NCBI RefSeq assembly: GCF_041052385.1
Contig: NZ_CP163439.1
Location: 7,429,001 to 7,493,000 of the forward strand
Source of the DNA: Streptomyces sp. R28
GTDB taxonomy: Bacteria; Actinomycetota; Actinomycetes; Streptomycetales; Streptomycetaceae
Reading direction: 5' to 3'
Length of the DNA: 64,000 nt
The number at the start of each line of letters is the position of its first letter. The stretch's first letter is position 1. The position numbers and the translations under genes were made by a program. Of the stretch, positions 49,177-60,545 are shown one piece after another. The notes beneath the pieces are model-generated. The model was not told the DNA's origin. It saw only the letters and a program-made list of their open reading frames with translations, and searched no databases.

Positions 49177-49634
49177 GCCCCCTCCAACGGGTCCAGCGCG
49201 CCGGTGGTTACGACACGGATTCGGTACGTGACCCTGCGTGTTCTCAGATCGCCGGTTACCCATGAACCCCGCTCGGTCCACGCGGCGCCTGGAAGTGCTC
49301 CGGGTTGCGGGCCTGGCGACACGCGCCCCTGAGTGCTTCGCTCCGCCCACTTCCGGCCGTCCTATGTCAAGTGAATCGCGTGGAGGTCACCGTTAGTTCA
49401 TTCGAAGGGGTGGCGAATGGTGGCGTTTCCGGGATCGCCATGGCTGGGTCCGTGATCGTAGGATTACCGTGAGTGCACGGACCCTCGGGGCACATGCACA
49501 CTTGGGTATGCCGGGGGCAAGTCGGCTTTCCGTTCGAAGGGTGGCAACTGCCGGACGGGCGACCGTATTTACCGGCATTCTGATAGGGCTTGGCGCACTC
49601 GATGACAAGTGGTCCAAGGGATGGGGGCGTTCCA
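49177..49634. other. Gene-free interval between primase-like gene and nsdA
   Basis: 458 bases between divergent genes. No open frame with proper codon bias was found. It probably holds both promoters and the control region of nsdA; I see no convincing dyad or repeat apart from a GTGGCGAATG-like doubling near 49410. Confidence 0.5.
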
Positions 49635-51128
49635 GTGAGCGGCAACAGCGGAAGCGGCACGAGTGCTGGTGGCGCATCGCACGCTGACAAGCGCCCCAAC
49701 GAGCTGCTCACGTCCTGGTTCGTGCGCAGCGGCTGGTCGAAGGGTGAACTGGCCCGTCAAGTGAACCGCCGCGCACGCCAGTTGGGCGCCAACCACATCT
49801 CGACCGACACCTCGCGCGTCCGTCGCTGGCTGGACGGCGAGAACCCCCGCGAGCCGATCCCGCGGATCCTGTCCGAGCTCTTCTCCGAGCGGTTCGGCTG
49901 CGTCGTCTCCGTCGAGGACCTCGGCCTGCGCGCCGCCCGTCAGTCACCCTCCGTGTCCGGCATCGACCTGCCCTGGACGGGCCCGCAGACGGTGGCCCTG
50001 CTCAGCGAGTTCTCGCGCAGCGACCTGATGCTGGCGCGGCGCGGCTTCCTCGGGAGCTCGCTGGCCCTGTCCGCGGGCCCGGCCCTCATCGAACCGATGC
50101 AGCGCTGGCTGGTCCCCGCACCCCCGGCCCCGTACCAGGAGTCCCGTCCCGTCCCGTCCTCACGCGCGCGTGGCCGCCTGTCCAGGCCCGAGCTGGACCT
50201 GCTGGAGTCCACCACCGTGATGTTCCGGCAGTGGGACGCCCAGTGCGGCGGCGGTCTGCGCCGCAAGGCGGTCGTGGGCCAGCTGCACGAGGTGACCGAC
50301 CTGCTCCAGGAGCCCCAGCCGGAGGCGACCACCCGCAAGCTGTTCAAGGTCGCCGCCGAGCTGGCGGAGCTGGCCGGCTGGATGTCGTACGACGTGGGGC
50401 TCCAGCCCACCGCGCAGAAGTACTTCGTCCTCGCGCTGCACGCCGCCAAGGAGGCGGGCGACCGGCCGCTCGGCTCGTACATCCTCTCCAGCATGAGCCG
50501 CCAGATGATCCACCTCGGCCGGCCCGACGACGCCCTGGAACTGATCCACCTCGCGCAGTACGGCAGCCGGGACTGCGCCAGCCCGCGCACCCAGTCGATG
50601 CTGTATGCGATGGAGGCCCGCGCCTACGCCAACATGGGCCAGCCCGGCAAATGCAAGCGGGCGGTCCGGATGGCCGAGGACACCTTCTCCGAGGCGGACG
50701 AGTGGGACGAGCCGGACCCCGACTGGATCCGCTTCTTCTCCGAGGCCGAGCTGTACGGCGAGAACTCCCACTCGTACCGGGACCTGGCCTATGTCGCCGG
50801 CCGCAGCCCGACGTACGCCTCGCTGGCCGAGCCCGTGATGCAGCAGGCCGTGGACCTGTTCGCAAAGGACAGTGAGCACCAGCGGTCGTACGCGCTGAAC
50901 CTCATCGGCATGGCCACGGTCCAGCTGCTGCGGCGCGAGCCCGAGGAGAGTGCCGTCTATGCCGAGCGGGCCATGCTGATCGCCAAGAAGGTGCGCTCCG
51001 AGCGCGTCAACACTCGTATTCGAAAGACGGTCGACACGGCCGTACGCGACTTCGGGGATCTCGCCGAGGTCGTGGACCTCACCGACAAGCTCGCCGTGGA
51101 GCTGCCCGAGACCGCGGAGGCGGTCTGA
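49635..51128 (+). CDS. nsdA: NsdA, negative regulator of sporulation and antibiotic production
   Basis: A protein of 497 residues. The N-terminus holds a helix-turn-helix-like region with T-D-T-S-R-V-R-R-W-L-D-G-E-N-P-R-E-P-I-P (about 57-76), and the C-terminal half consists of tetratricopeptide-like helices (A-Q-K-Y-F-V-L-A-L-H-A-A-K-E-A-G, A-M-E-A-R-A-Y-A-N-M-G-Q). Sequence and position (between ftsY and amtB) match NsdA (SCO5582), known to repress actinorhodin production and aerial growth in S. coelicolor. GTG 49635 preceded by GGGGG gives the expected length of ~500; an ATG 15 codons earlier is less well placed. A TTA codon is not visible, so bldA control is unlikely. Confidence 0.9.
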   Translation: MSGNSGSGTSAGGASHADKRPNELLTSWFVRSGWSKGELARQVNRRARQLGANHISTDTSRVRRWLDGENPREPIPRILSELFSERFGCVVSVEDLGLRAARQSPSVSGIDLPWTGPQTVALLSEFSRSDLMLARRGFLGSSLALSAGPALIEPMQRWLVPAPPAPYQESRPVPSSRARGRLSRPELDLLESTTVMFRQWDAQCGGGLRRKAVVGQLHEVTDLLQEPQPEATTRKLFKVAAELAELAGWMSYDVGLQPTAQKYFVLALHAAKEAGDRPLGSYILSSMSRQMIHLGRPDDALELIHLAQYGSRDCASPRTQSMLYAMEARAYANMGQPGKCKRAVRMAEDTFSEADEWDEPDPDWIRFFSEAELYGENSHSYRDLAYVAGRSPTYASLAEPVMQQAVDLFAKDSEHQRSYALNLIGMATVQLLRREPEESAVYAERAMLIAKKVRSERVNTRIRKTVDTAVRDFGDLAEVVDLTDKLAVELPETAEAV

Positions 51129-51412
51129 GCTTCGCGTGCAATCCCAGGGCAACCCCTGAACCCCGGCCGCGGCCGCCCCTCCCGAACTGCCCGACTCGGC
51201 TCCCCCATGCCAGGTCATCGGAAGGCCGACCGCGGCCGGCTGCTGTCCCCCCTTTGCGCCTGAACCGGCGCCGCTCTCGCGGATGTGGCTGGGCGTCGCG
51301 GGGGTTCCTCAATCGATGGCTGCGGTGGTCGTCATCGAAGGTTGCGCCAAGATAACGATCGGCTCGCCCACAATCCGGCAGTTCATCGAGGCGTAACACA
51401 CGAGGCGTCTTC

Positions 51413-51450
51413 GTCACGGCGGCGAAACAACGAGGGGCTTCCATCGAAAC
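51413..51450 (+). promoter_or_regulatory. GlnR-type operator upstream of amtB
   Basis: GTCAC-N6-GAAAC (51413-51428), followed by a second GAAAC at 51446-51450, exactly 22 bases after the first. A further GTAAC lies at 51393. This fits the known Streptomyces GlnR consensus gTnAC-N6-GaAAC in tandem, except that the second GTnAC half is poor. The rest of the 416-base gap (51129-51544) holds GC-rich inverted stretches after nsdA, but no gene. Confidence 0.6.
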
Positions 51451-51544
51451 GGCGCTGCGTCAATCTCGTGGCGCATAACCGGCCCACCCCTCAATCCGCT
51501 CAGGCTTCGCCCGCACGGGGCCGTACCAACACGAGGAGACGCCG

Positions 51545-52897
51545 ATGGCACCAGCCATCATGATGGCGGCAGACAAGGTAGAGCTGTCGCCCGCCAACAC
51601 AGGTTTCATGCTCATCTGTTCCGCCCTGGTGATGCTCATGACCCCGGGCCTGGCCTTCTTCTACGGAGGCATGGTCCGCGTCAAGAGCACCCTGAACATG
51701 TTGATGATGAGTTTCATCAGCCTGGGGATCGTCACCATCCTGTGGGTGTTGTACGGCTTCTCCCTCGCCTTCGGCACCGACTCGGGCAGCCTCATCGGCT
51801 GGAACTCCGACTGGATCGGGCTCAGCAACCTCGACAAGGGCGAGCTGTGGAGCTCGGCGGGCACGACCTACAACATCCCGGTGCTGGTCTTCTTCGTCTT
51901 CCAGCTGATGTTCGCGATCATCACGCCCGCCCTGATAAGCGGTGCTCTCGCGGACCGCGTGAAGTTCTCGGCATGGGCGCTGTTCATCGCGCTGTGGGCC
52001 ACGGTCGTGTACTTCCCGGTCGCCCACTGGGTCTGGGGTGACGGCGGCTGGGCCTTCGACATGGGCGTGATCGACTTCGCCGGTGGTACGGCGGTCCACA
52101 TCAACGCCGGTGCCGCGGCGCTCGGCGTGATCTTCGTCATCGGTAAGCGCGTCGGCTTCAAGAAGGACCCGATGCGTCCGCACAGCCTGCCGCTGGTCAT
52201 GCTCGGCGCCGGTCTGCTGTGGTTCGGCTGGTTCGGCTTCAACGCCGGCTCGTGGCTCGGTAACGACGACGGCGTCGGCTCGCTGATGTTCGTCAACACG
52301 CAGGTCGCCACCGCCGCCGCCATGCTGGCCTGGCTGATCTACGAGAAGATCCGCCACGGCGCGTTCACCACGCTGGGTGCCGCCTCCGGTGCCGTCGCCG
52401 GTCTGGTCGCCATCACCCCGTCCGGTGGTGCGGTCACCCCGATGGGCGCGATCGCCGTCGGTGCCATCGCCGGTCTGCTGTGCGCCATGGCCGTCGGCCT
52501 GAAGTACAAGTTCGGCTACGACGACTCGCTCGACGTCGTCGGCGTCCACCTCGTCGGCGGTGTCGTCGGCTCCCTGCTGATCGGCTTCTTCGCCAGCGGC
52601 AAGGGCCAGTCGGAGGCGACGGGTGTCTTCTACGGCGAGCACACCTTCGACCAGCTGTGGAAGCAGTGCGCCGGTGTCGGCGCGGTCCTCGCCTACTCCC
52701 TGATCGTCTCCGCGATCCTCGCCTTCATCCTCGACAAGACCATCGGTATGCGGGTCACCGAGGACGAGGAGATCACCGGTATCGACCAGGCTGAGCACGC
52801 CGAGACCGCATACGACTTCAGCGGCGCCGGCGGAGGTGCCGCCAAGACCGCCGTCGCGGCCGCGGCCGCCACTGCAAGCAAGAAGGTGGACGCATGA
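51545..52897 (+). CDS. amtB: Ammonium transporter
   Basis: A protein of 450 residues with 11 predicted membrane helices. Amt family signature: D-F-A-G-G-T-A-V-H-I-N-A-G (about residues 178-190), the conduction-pore His of this motif and the second of G-V-H-L-V-G-G-V-V-G (about 335-344), and A-F-F-Y-G-G-M-V-R near the start. The C-terminal tail (E-D-E-E-I-T-G-I-D-Q-A-E-H-A-E) is the part that GlnK contacts to shut the pore. ATG 51545 follows GAGGAGACGCC. The last codons overlap the glnK start (ATGA). Confidence 0.96.
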   Translation: MAPAIMMAADKVELSPANTGFMLICSALVMLMTPGLAFFYGGMVRVKSTLNMLMMSFISLGIVTILWVLYGFSLAFGTDSGSLIGWNSDWIGLSNLDKGELWSSAGTTYNIPVLVFFVFQLMFAIITPALISGALADRVKFSAWALFIALWATVVYFPVAHWVWGDGGWAFDMGVIDFAGGTAVHINAGAAALGVIFVIGKRVGFKKDPMRPHSLPLVMLGAGLLWFGWFGFNAGSWLGNDDGVGSLMFVNTQVATAAAMLAWLIYEKIRHGAFTTLGAASGAVAGLVAITPSGGAVTPMGAIAVGAIAGLLCAMAVGLKYKFGYDDSLDVVGVHLVGGVVGSLLIGFFASGKGQSEATGVFYGEHTFDQLWKQCAGVGAVLAYSLIVSAILAFILDKTIGMRVTEDEEITGIDQAEHAETAYDFSGAGGGAAKTAVAAAAATASKKVDA

Positions 52898-53232
52898 AGC
52901 TCATCACCGCCGTCGTGAAGCCGCACCGGCTCGACGAGATCAAGGAGGCCCTCCAGGCCTTCGGAGTGCACGGTCTGACGGTCACCGAGGCGAGCGGCTA
53001 CGGTCGTCAGCGGGGCCACACCGAGGTCTACCGCGGTGCCGAGTACACCGTCGACCTGGTCCCTAAGATCCGCATCGAGGTGCTGGCCGAGGACGACGAT
53101 GCCGAGCAGCTGATCGACGTCATCGTCAAGGCCGCCCGCACCGGCAAGATCGGTGACGGCAAGGTCTGGTCCCTGCCGGTCGAGACGGCCGTACGGGTGC
53201 GGACCGGGGAGCGCGGACCGGACGCGCTCTGA
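52894..53232 (+). CDS. glnK: PII signal-transduction protein
   Basis: A protein of 112 residues, a trimeric sensor of ATP/ADP and 2-oxoglutarate. It starts M-K-L-I-T-A-V-V-K-P and has the T-loop G-H-T-E-V-Y-R-G-A-E-Y-T-V-D with Tyr51, which is adenylylated by GlnD in S. coelicolor (known of the orthologue). The signature I-G-D-G-K-V-W-S-L-P (about 87-96) is complete. Its start overlaps the amtB stop, coupling sensor and channel; glnD follows after 69 bases. Confidence 0.97.
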   Translation: MKLITAVVKPHRLDEIKEALQAFGVHGLTVTEASGYGRQRGHTEVYRGAEYTVDLVPKIRIEVLAEDDDAEQLIDVIVKAARTGKIGDGKVWSLPVETAVRVRTGERGPDAL

Positions 53233-53301
53233 GGAACGCGCTCCAGAGGAAAGCTCCAAGAGAACGCGCTCTGAGAGAAGAAGAAGGACAGGAGTCGCTG
53301 G

Positions 53302-55749
53302 GTGTCGGGTACGGACGTTCGTAAGGATGCAGAGGACTCGGGACCCAGCGGCTACGCGGCGGCCCGGCTGCGTCTCCTCACCGAGGGGGCGCAGTCCGGG
53401 CCGCCGCGCCGTACGGCCCTGGCGAACCTGACCGACGACTGGCTGACCGGCCTGTTCGCCGCCGGGGCCGAGGGCCTGCGCGGCGTCTCCCTGGTCGCGG
53501 TCGGCGGCTACGGCCGCGGCGAGCTGTCCCCGCGCAGTGACCTGGACCTGCTCCTGCTGCACGACGGCAGCGACCCCGGTGCGGTGGCCGCCCTGGCCGA
53601 CCGCATCTGGTACCCCGTCTGGGACCTCGGCCTCGCCCTCGACCACTCCGTGCGTACGCCGGCCGAGGCCCGCAAGACCGCCGGGGAGGATCTGAAGGTC
53701 CAACTCGGCCTGCTGGACGCCCGCCACATCGCGGGTGACCTCGGCCTCACGGCCGGACTGCGGACGGCGGTCCTGGCCGACTGGCGCAACCAGGCGCCCA
53801 AGCGCCTGCCCGAACTGCAGGAGCTGTCCGCCGAACGCGCCGAGCGGCAGGGCGAGCTGCAGTACCTGCTGGAACCCGACCTGAAGGAAGCGCGTGGCGG
53901 TCTGCGGGACGCCACCATCCTGCGCGCCGTCGCCGCCTCCTGGCTGGCCGACGCCCCGCGCGAGGGCCTCGACGACGCCCGGCGCCGACTGCTCGACGTG
54001 CGCGACGCCCTGCACCTGACGACGGGGCGGGCGACGGACCGGCTCGCGCTCCAGGAGCAGGACCAGGTCGCGGCCGAGCTGGGGCTGCTCGACGCGGACA
54101 CGCTGCTGCGGCAGGTGTACGAGGCGGCGCGGGTCATCTCGTACGCGAGTGATGTCACCTGGCGTGAAGTAGGGCGAGTGCTGCGCTCGCGCGCCGTGCG
54201 GCCGCGTCTGCGCGCCATGCTGGGCGGCGGCAAGCCGACCGCCGAGCGCTCACCGCTGGCCGAGGGCGTGGTGGAGCAGGACGGCGAGGTAGTGCTCGCC
54301 CGCGCCGCGCGCCCCGAACGCGACCCCGTGCTCCCCCTGCGCGCCGCGGCCGCCGCCGCGCAGGCCGGACTCCCGCTCTCCCTGCACGCCGTACGGCGCA
54401 TGGCGGCCGCTGTGCGCCCGCTGCCCACGCCCTGGCCGGCCGAGGCGCGTGAGCAGCTCGTGACCCTGCTGGGCTCCGGGCGGCCGACGGTCGAGGTGTG
54501 GGAGGCGTTGGAGGCCGAAGGGCTGATCACTCGCTTCCTCCCGGACTGGGAGCGGGTTCGCTGCCGCCCGCAGCGCAACGCCGTGCACATCTGGACCGTC
54601 GACCGGCACCTCATCGAGACGGCCGTCCGGGCCTCCGAGTTCACCCGCCGCGTCCACCGCCCCGACCTCCTCCTGGTCGCCGCGCTGCTGCACGACATCG
54701 GCAAGGGCTGGCCCGGCGACCACTCGGTGGCCGGCGAGATCATCGTCAAGGACGTGGCCGCCCGCATCGGCTTCGACCGCGACGACGTGGCCGTGCTCTC
54801 CACCCTCGTACGCCATCACCTGCTGCTCGTCGAGACGGCCACCCGGCGCGATCTGGAAGACCCGGCCACCGTGCGCTCGGTCGCCGAGGCGGTCGGCTCC
54901 CAGGGCACCCTGGAGCTGCTGCACGCCCTGACCGAGGCGGACGCGCTGGCCACCGGCCCGGCGGCCTGGTCGTCGTGGCGGGGTTCGCTCGTTACCGACC
55001 TGGTGAAACGGGTCGCGGCCGTACTCGCCGGGGACGAACTGGACGAGCCCGAGGCCGCCGCGCCCACCGCCGAACAGGAGCGACTGTCCATCGAGGCGAT
55101 CGCGACCGGCAGCCCCGTGCTGGCGCTGCGCGCGCAGACCGAGCCGCCGGCCGAGGACCAGCCCTCGGGCGACCCGGAGCCGCTCGGCGTGGAGCTCCTC
55201 ATCGCCGTACCGGACCAGCCGGGCGTGCTGCCCGCGGTGGCCGGCGTCCTGGCGATGCACCGTCTGACCGTCCGCACCGCCGAGCTGCGCGCCCTGGATC
55301 TGCCGGACGGCGTCGAGGGCTCCGTCCTGCTGCTGGACTGGCGGGTCGCCGCCGAGTACGGCTCCCTGCCGCAGGCCGCCCGGCTCCGTGCCGACCTGGT
55401 ACGGGCCCTGGACGGTTCCCTGGACATCGCGGGCCGGCTCGCCGAGCGGGACGCCGCCTACCCGCGCCGCCGGGGCGTCGTGGCGCCGCCGGCGAGGGTG
55501 TCGGTCCACCCGGCCGCCTCCCGGCTGGCCACCGTGATCGAGGTGCGCGCCCAGGACGCGCCGGGGCTGCTGTTCCGGATCGGCCGGGCGCTGGAGGACG
55601 CGAGCGTCCAGGTGCGCAGTGCCCACGTGAGCACGCTGGGCGCCAACGCCGTCGACGCGTTCTATGTCACAGGCCCCGAGGGTGCGCCGCTGCCCAGTGA
55701 GGAAGCGACCTCCGTGGCGCGGAAGCTGGAGGAGACGTTGCGGGGCTGA
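53302..55749 (+). CDS. glnD: PII adenylyl/uridylyltransferase GlnD
   Basis: A protein of 815 residues. The nucleotidyltransferase domain carries G-G-Y-G-R-G-E-L-S-P-R-S-D-L-D-L-L-L-L (about residues 68-86), with both metal Asp. The HD hydrolase domain has L-L-H-D-I-G-K-G-W-P-G-D-H-S (about 463-476). Two ACT domains close the protein (I-A-V-P-D-Q-P-G-V-L-P near 635 and V-R-A-Q-D-A-P-G-L-L-F near 749). In Streptomyces this enzyme adenylylates GlnK Tyr51 under nitrogen limitation. GTG 53302 is preceded by GGACAGGAG. A perfect 20-base palindrome covers its stop codon. Confidence 0.95.
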   Translation: MSGTDVRKDAEDSGPSGYAAARLRLLTEGAQSGPPRRTALANLTDDWLTGLFAAGAEGLRGVSLVAVGGYGRGELSPRSDLDLLLLHDGSDPGAVAALADRIWYPVWDLGLALDHSVRTPAEARKTAGEDLKVQLGLLDARHIAGDLGLTAGLRTAVLADWRNQAPKRLPELQELSAERAERQGELQYLLEPDLKEARGGLRDATILRAVAASWLADAPREGLDDARRRLLDVRDALHLTTGRATDRLALQEQDQVAAELGLLDADTLLRQVYEAARVISYASDVTWREVGRVLRSRAVRPRLRAMLGGGKPTAERSPLAEGVVEQDGEVVLARAARPERDPVLPLRAAAAAAQAGLPLSLHAVRRMAAAVRPLPTPWPAEAREQLVTLLGSGRPTVEVWEALEAEGLITRFLPDWERVRCRPQRNAVHIWTVDRHLIETAVRASEFTRRVHRPDLLLVAALLHDIGKGWPGDHSVAGEIIVKDVAARIGFDRDDVAVLSTLVRHHLLLVETATRRDLEDPATVRSVAEAVGSQGTLELLHALTEADALATGPAAWSSWRGSLVTDLVKRVAAVLAGDELDEPEAAAPTAEQERLSIEAIATGSPVLALRAQTEPPAEDQPSGDPEPLGVELLIAVPDQPGVLPAVAGVLAMHRLTVRTAELRALDLPDGVEGSVLLLDWRVAAEYGSLPQAARLRADLVRALDGSLDIAGRLAERDAAYPRRRGVVAPPARVSVHPAASRLATVIEVRAQDAPGLLFRIGRALEDASVQVRSAHVSTLGANAVDAFYVTGPEGAPLPSEEATSVARKLEETLRG

Positions 55750-55811
55750 GAGCCTGTTCACAGGCTCTGCACCCAGGGATCCCGGCAACCTGCGCCGCCG
55801 GGATACCCTGG
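55749..55811 (+). terminator. Two hairpins between glnD and ffh
   Basis: Hairpin 1: AGAGCCTGT (55749-55757) / ACAGGCTCT (55760-55768), perfect, starting in the glnD stop codon. Hairpin 2: CCAGGGATCCCGGC (55773-55786) / 55797-55811 with one bulged A, 14 pairs, 45 bases before the ffh start. The first is the likely glnD terminator, and the second may be in the ffh leader. Confidence 0.55.
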
Positions 55812-55855
55812 AGGGCGATTCCCAGCTGCCACCGACCCCGAGGACCGCGAGCGCC

Positions 55856-57409
55856 GTGTTCGATACTCTCTCCGATCGCCTCTCAGCGACTTTCAAGAAC
55901 CTGCGCGGCAAGGGACGGCTCTCCGAGGCGGACATCGACGCCACCGCGCGCGAGATCCGCATCGCACTCCTCGAAGCGGACGTGGCACTGCCCGTCGTCC
56001 GCACGTTCATCAAGAACGTCAAGGAGCGCGCTCTCGGCGCCGAGGTCTCCAAGGCGCTGAACCCGGCTCAGCAGGTTCTGAAGATCGTCAACGACGAGCT
56101 CGTGACGATCCTGGGCGGCGAGACCCGGCGCCTGCGCTTCGCCAAGCAGCCGCCGACCGTGATCATGCTGGCCGGTCTGCAGGGTGCCGGTAAGACCACC
56201 CTCGCGGGCAAGCTCGGTCACTGGTTGAAGGAGCAGGGCCACTCGCCGCTGCTGGTCGCCGCCGACCTCCAGCGCCCGAACGCCGTCAACCAGCTCAGCG
56301 TCGTCGCCGAGCGGGCCGGTGTCGCGGTCTACGCACCCGAGCCGGGCAACGGCGTCGGTGACCCGGTCAAGGTCGCCAAGGACTCCATCGAGCACGCGAA
56401 GACCAAGGTCCACGACATCGTGATCGTGGACACCGCCGGCCGCCTGGGCATCGACCAGGAGATGATGCAGCAGGCCGCGGACATCCGGGACGCGGTCTCG
56501 CCGGACGAGATCCTGTTCGTCGTCGACGCGATGATCGGTCAGGACGCGGTCAACACCGCGGAGGCCTTCCGCGACGGCGTCGGCTTCGACGGCGTGGTGC
56601 TCTCCAAGCTCGACGGTGACGCCCGCGGTGGTGCGGCCCTGTCGATCCGCCAGATCACCGGCAAGCCGATCATGTTCGCGTCGAACGGCGAGAAGCTCGA
56701 CGACTTCGACGCCTTCCACCCGGACCGGATGGCCTCCCGCATCCTCGACATGGGTGACCTGCTCACCCTGATCGAGCAGGCGGAGAAGACCTTCGACCAG
56801 GCCGAAGCCCAGAAGATGGCCGAGAAGCTGGCCTCCAAGAAGGGCCAGGACTTCACCCTCGACGACTTCCTGGCCCAGATGGAGCAGGTCAGGAAGATGG
56901 GCTCCATCTCCAAGCTGCTCGGCATGCTCCCGGGCATGGGCCAGATCAAGGACCAGATCAACAACCTCGACGAGCGCGACGTCGACCGCACGGCCGCGAT
57001 CATCAAGTCGATGACCCCGGCCGAGCGCGCCGACGCCACGATCATCAACGGCTCGCGCCGCGCCCGTATCGCCAAGGGTTCCGGCGTCGAGGTCAGCGCC
57101 GTGAAGAACCTCGTCGAGCGGTTCTTCGAGGCCCGCAAGATGATGTCCCGCATGGCCCAGGGCGGCGGCATGCCCGGTATGCCGGGGATCCCGGGCATGG
57201 GCGGCGGCCCCGGCCGCGTCAAGAAGCAGCCGAAGAAGGCCAAGGGCAAGCAGCGCTCCGGCAACCCGATGAAGCGCAAGCAGCAGGAGCAGGAGGAGGC
57301 CGCCCGCAGGGCCGCCGCCGCGCAGGCCGGAGGCGCCTTCGGCGTGCCGGGCCAGCAGGCTCCGCAGGACTTCGAGCTGCCGGACGAGTTCAAGAAGTTC
57401 ATGGGCTGA
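55856..57409 (+). CDS. ffh: Signal recognition particle protein Ffh
   Basis: A protein of 517 residues, the GTPase that binds signal sequences on the ribosome. The N domain is at 1-85. The G domain has G-L-Q-G-A-G-K-T-T-L-A-G-K-L (G1, ~107-120), V-D-T-A-G-R-L (G3) and S-K-L-D-G-D-A-R-G-G (G4). The M domain follows with the S-R-R-A-R-I-A-K-G-S-G RNA-binding motif (about 400-410) and Met-rich loop segments (M-M-S-R-M-A-Q, G-M-P-G-M-P-G-I-P-G-M). The C-tail is Lys/Gln/Ala-rich. GTG 55856 begins F-D-T-L-S-D-R-L. The 4.5S/6S SRP RNA gene is not in this window. Confidence 0.96.
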   Translation: MFDTLSDRLSATFKNLRGKGRLSEADIDATAREIRIALLEADVALPVVRTFIKNVKERALGAEVSKALNPAQQVLKIVNDELVTILGGETRRLRFAKQPPTVIMLAGLQGAGKTTLAGKLGHWLKEQGHSPLLVAADLQRPNAVNQLSVVAERAGVAVYAPEPGNGVGDPVKVAKDSIEHAKTKVHDIVIVDTAGRLGIDQEMMQQAADIRDAVSPDEILFVVDAMIGQDAVNTAEAFRDGVGFDGVVLSKLDGDARGGAALSIRQITGKPIMFASNGEKLDDFDAFHPDRMASRILDMGDLLTLIEQAEKTFDQAEAQKMAEKLASKKGQDFTLDDFLAQMEQVRKMGSISKLLGMLPGMGQIKDQINNLDERDVDRTAAIIKSMTPAERADATIINGSRRARIAKGSGVEVSAVKNLVERFFEARKMMSRMAQGGGMPGMPGIPGMGGGPGRVKKQPKKAKGKQRSGNPMKRKQQEQEEAARRAAAAQAGGAFGVPGQQAPQDFELPDEFKKFMG

Positions 57410-57427
57410 CGGTTCGTCTCGTACGTC

Positions 57428-57466
57428 GCTGGGGGCGCCCCTCTCCAAGGGAGGGGCGCCCTCAGC
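57428..57466 (+). terminator. ffh terminator
   Basis: GGGCGCCCCTC (57433-57443) and GAGGGGCGCCC (57451-57461), perfect around 7 bases, with outer GCTG/CAGC pairs. It lies between ffh and ftsH, suggesting that ftsH has its own promoter. Confidence 0.75.
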
Positions 57467-57503
57467 GCATGCCATGGCCGGATATCTGCCGTAACGTCCA
57501 GAT

Positions 57504-59441
<1,938 letters not shown>

Positions 59442-59450
59442 CGGGCCCGC

Positions 59451-60347
59451 TCACGGCACGCGCGCGATCAGGTACCGGAAGACGTTCGGCATCCACACCG
59501 TCCCGTCCGGCCGCAGATGCGGATGCAGCGCCTCCGTCAACTCCTTGTCCACCTGCACCTGATCGGTCGCCGCGATCGCCGAGTCGAACAACCCCGTCGA
59601 CAGCAGCCCCCGTACGGCACTGTCGACGTCCGGGTACCCGAAGGGGCAGGCCACCCGCCCGGAACCGTCGGGCCTCAGGCCCGCGCGCTGGGCGACCTCC
59701 TCCAGGTCGTCGCGCAGGGCGGGGCGCCAACTGCCCGTGCTGCGCAAGGGATCGGCCAACTTGGTGGCGACGCGCAGCACGGACGACGTGGCGCAGCGCT
59801 CCGGCGGACCCCAGCCGGCCAGCACCACCGGCGCCCCCCGCTCGGCGAGCGGCGACGCGGCCGCGAGCACCTCACCGAGCCCTTCGGAGTCGCCCGCGAG
59901 GCACCCGATGGGCTCGAAGGCGGTCACCAGGGTGTACGCGGACGTGTGCGTCTGCGCGTGCGACTCCGCCCGCGTCCCGACGCACGCCGCGGCAGCCAGG
60001 TCGTCGGACGAGCCGTCGACGAGTCGGGCGTCGGCACGCGCGCGCGTGTCCCACCCTTCGGGGAGCAACCGCTGCCGCGCGAGGGCCAGCCGTTCCGGGG
60101 AGGACGGCTCGACACCGGTGACGGCCGCGCCTCTGGACGCCGCCATGACCAGGGCGAGCCCGCTGCCGCAGCCGAGGCCCAGCAGCCGGGTGCCGGGGCC
60201 CACTTGCAGTCGCTCGTAGACGGCTTCGTAGAGCGGAACCAGCATCCGCTCCTGGATCTCGGACCAGTCACGCGCGCGTGCACACAGGTCCACGCGAGGT
60301 GCCGCCCCCACGTGAGGCAGGTGCTGTCGCACGAGCGTAGGTGTCAT
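59451..60347 (-). CDS. SAM-dependent methyltransferase (class I)
   Basis: A protein of 298 residues. Motif I is L-L-G-L-G-C-G-S-G-L-A-L-V-M-A (about residues 54-68), followed by the acidic motif V-T-G-V-E-P-S (about 75-81). A Trp/Gly region (V-V-L-A-G-W-G-P-P) lies at the usual motif IV/V area, and F-G-Y-P-D-V is near the end. The substrate cannot be inferred. It is divergent from the broken proS gene (198 bases). Its N-terminal D-W-S-E-I-Q-E-R-M-L-V-P-L-Y resembles UbiE/antibiotic O-methyltransferase-like proteins. Confidence 0.82.
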   Translation of the reverse strand: MTPTLVRQHLPHVGAAPRVDLCARARDWSEIQERMLVPLYEAVYERLQVGPGTRLLGLGCGSGLALVMAASRGAAVTGVEPSSPERLALARQRLLPEGWDTRARADARLVDGSSDDLAAAACVGTRAESHAQTHTSAYTLVTAFEPIGCLAGDSEGLGEVLAAASPLAERGAPVVLAGWGPPERCATSSVLRVATKLADPLRSTGSWRPALRDDLEEVAQRAGLRPDGSGRVACPFGYPDVDSAVRGLLSTGLFDSAIAATDQVQVDKELTEALHPHLRPDGTVWMPNVFRYLIARVP

Positions 60348-60545
60348 CTAAAGCGCCCCAATCCGCCGAGAGTTACCGCTGCGTCCGATTCCGTGGCCCC
60401 CGTGGCATGCGCTCACGCTTCCCCCGTATGCCAGGAAACTCCGCGCCCGACGCCGCGTCCAGGGGTCGCGGGGCCCTGCTTGTGGCTTCCCTGCGTCCGT
60501 GGCGAGAATTCACATTCCGGCAACGTGGGCCCGTGCGATCTCGCC

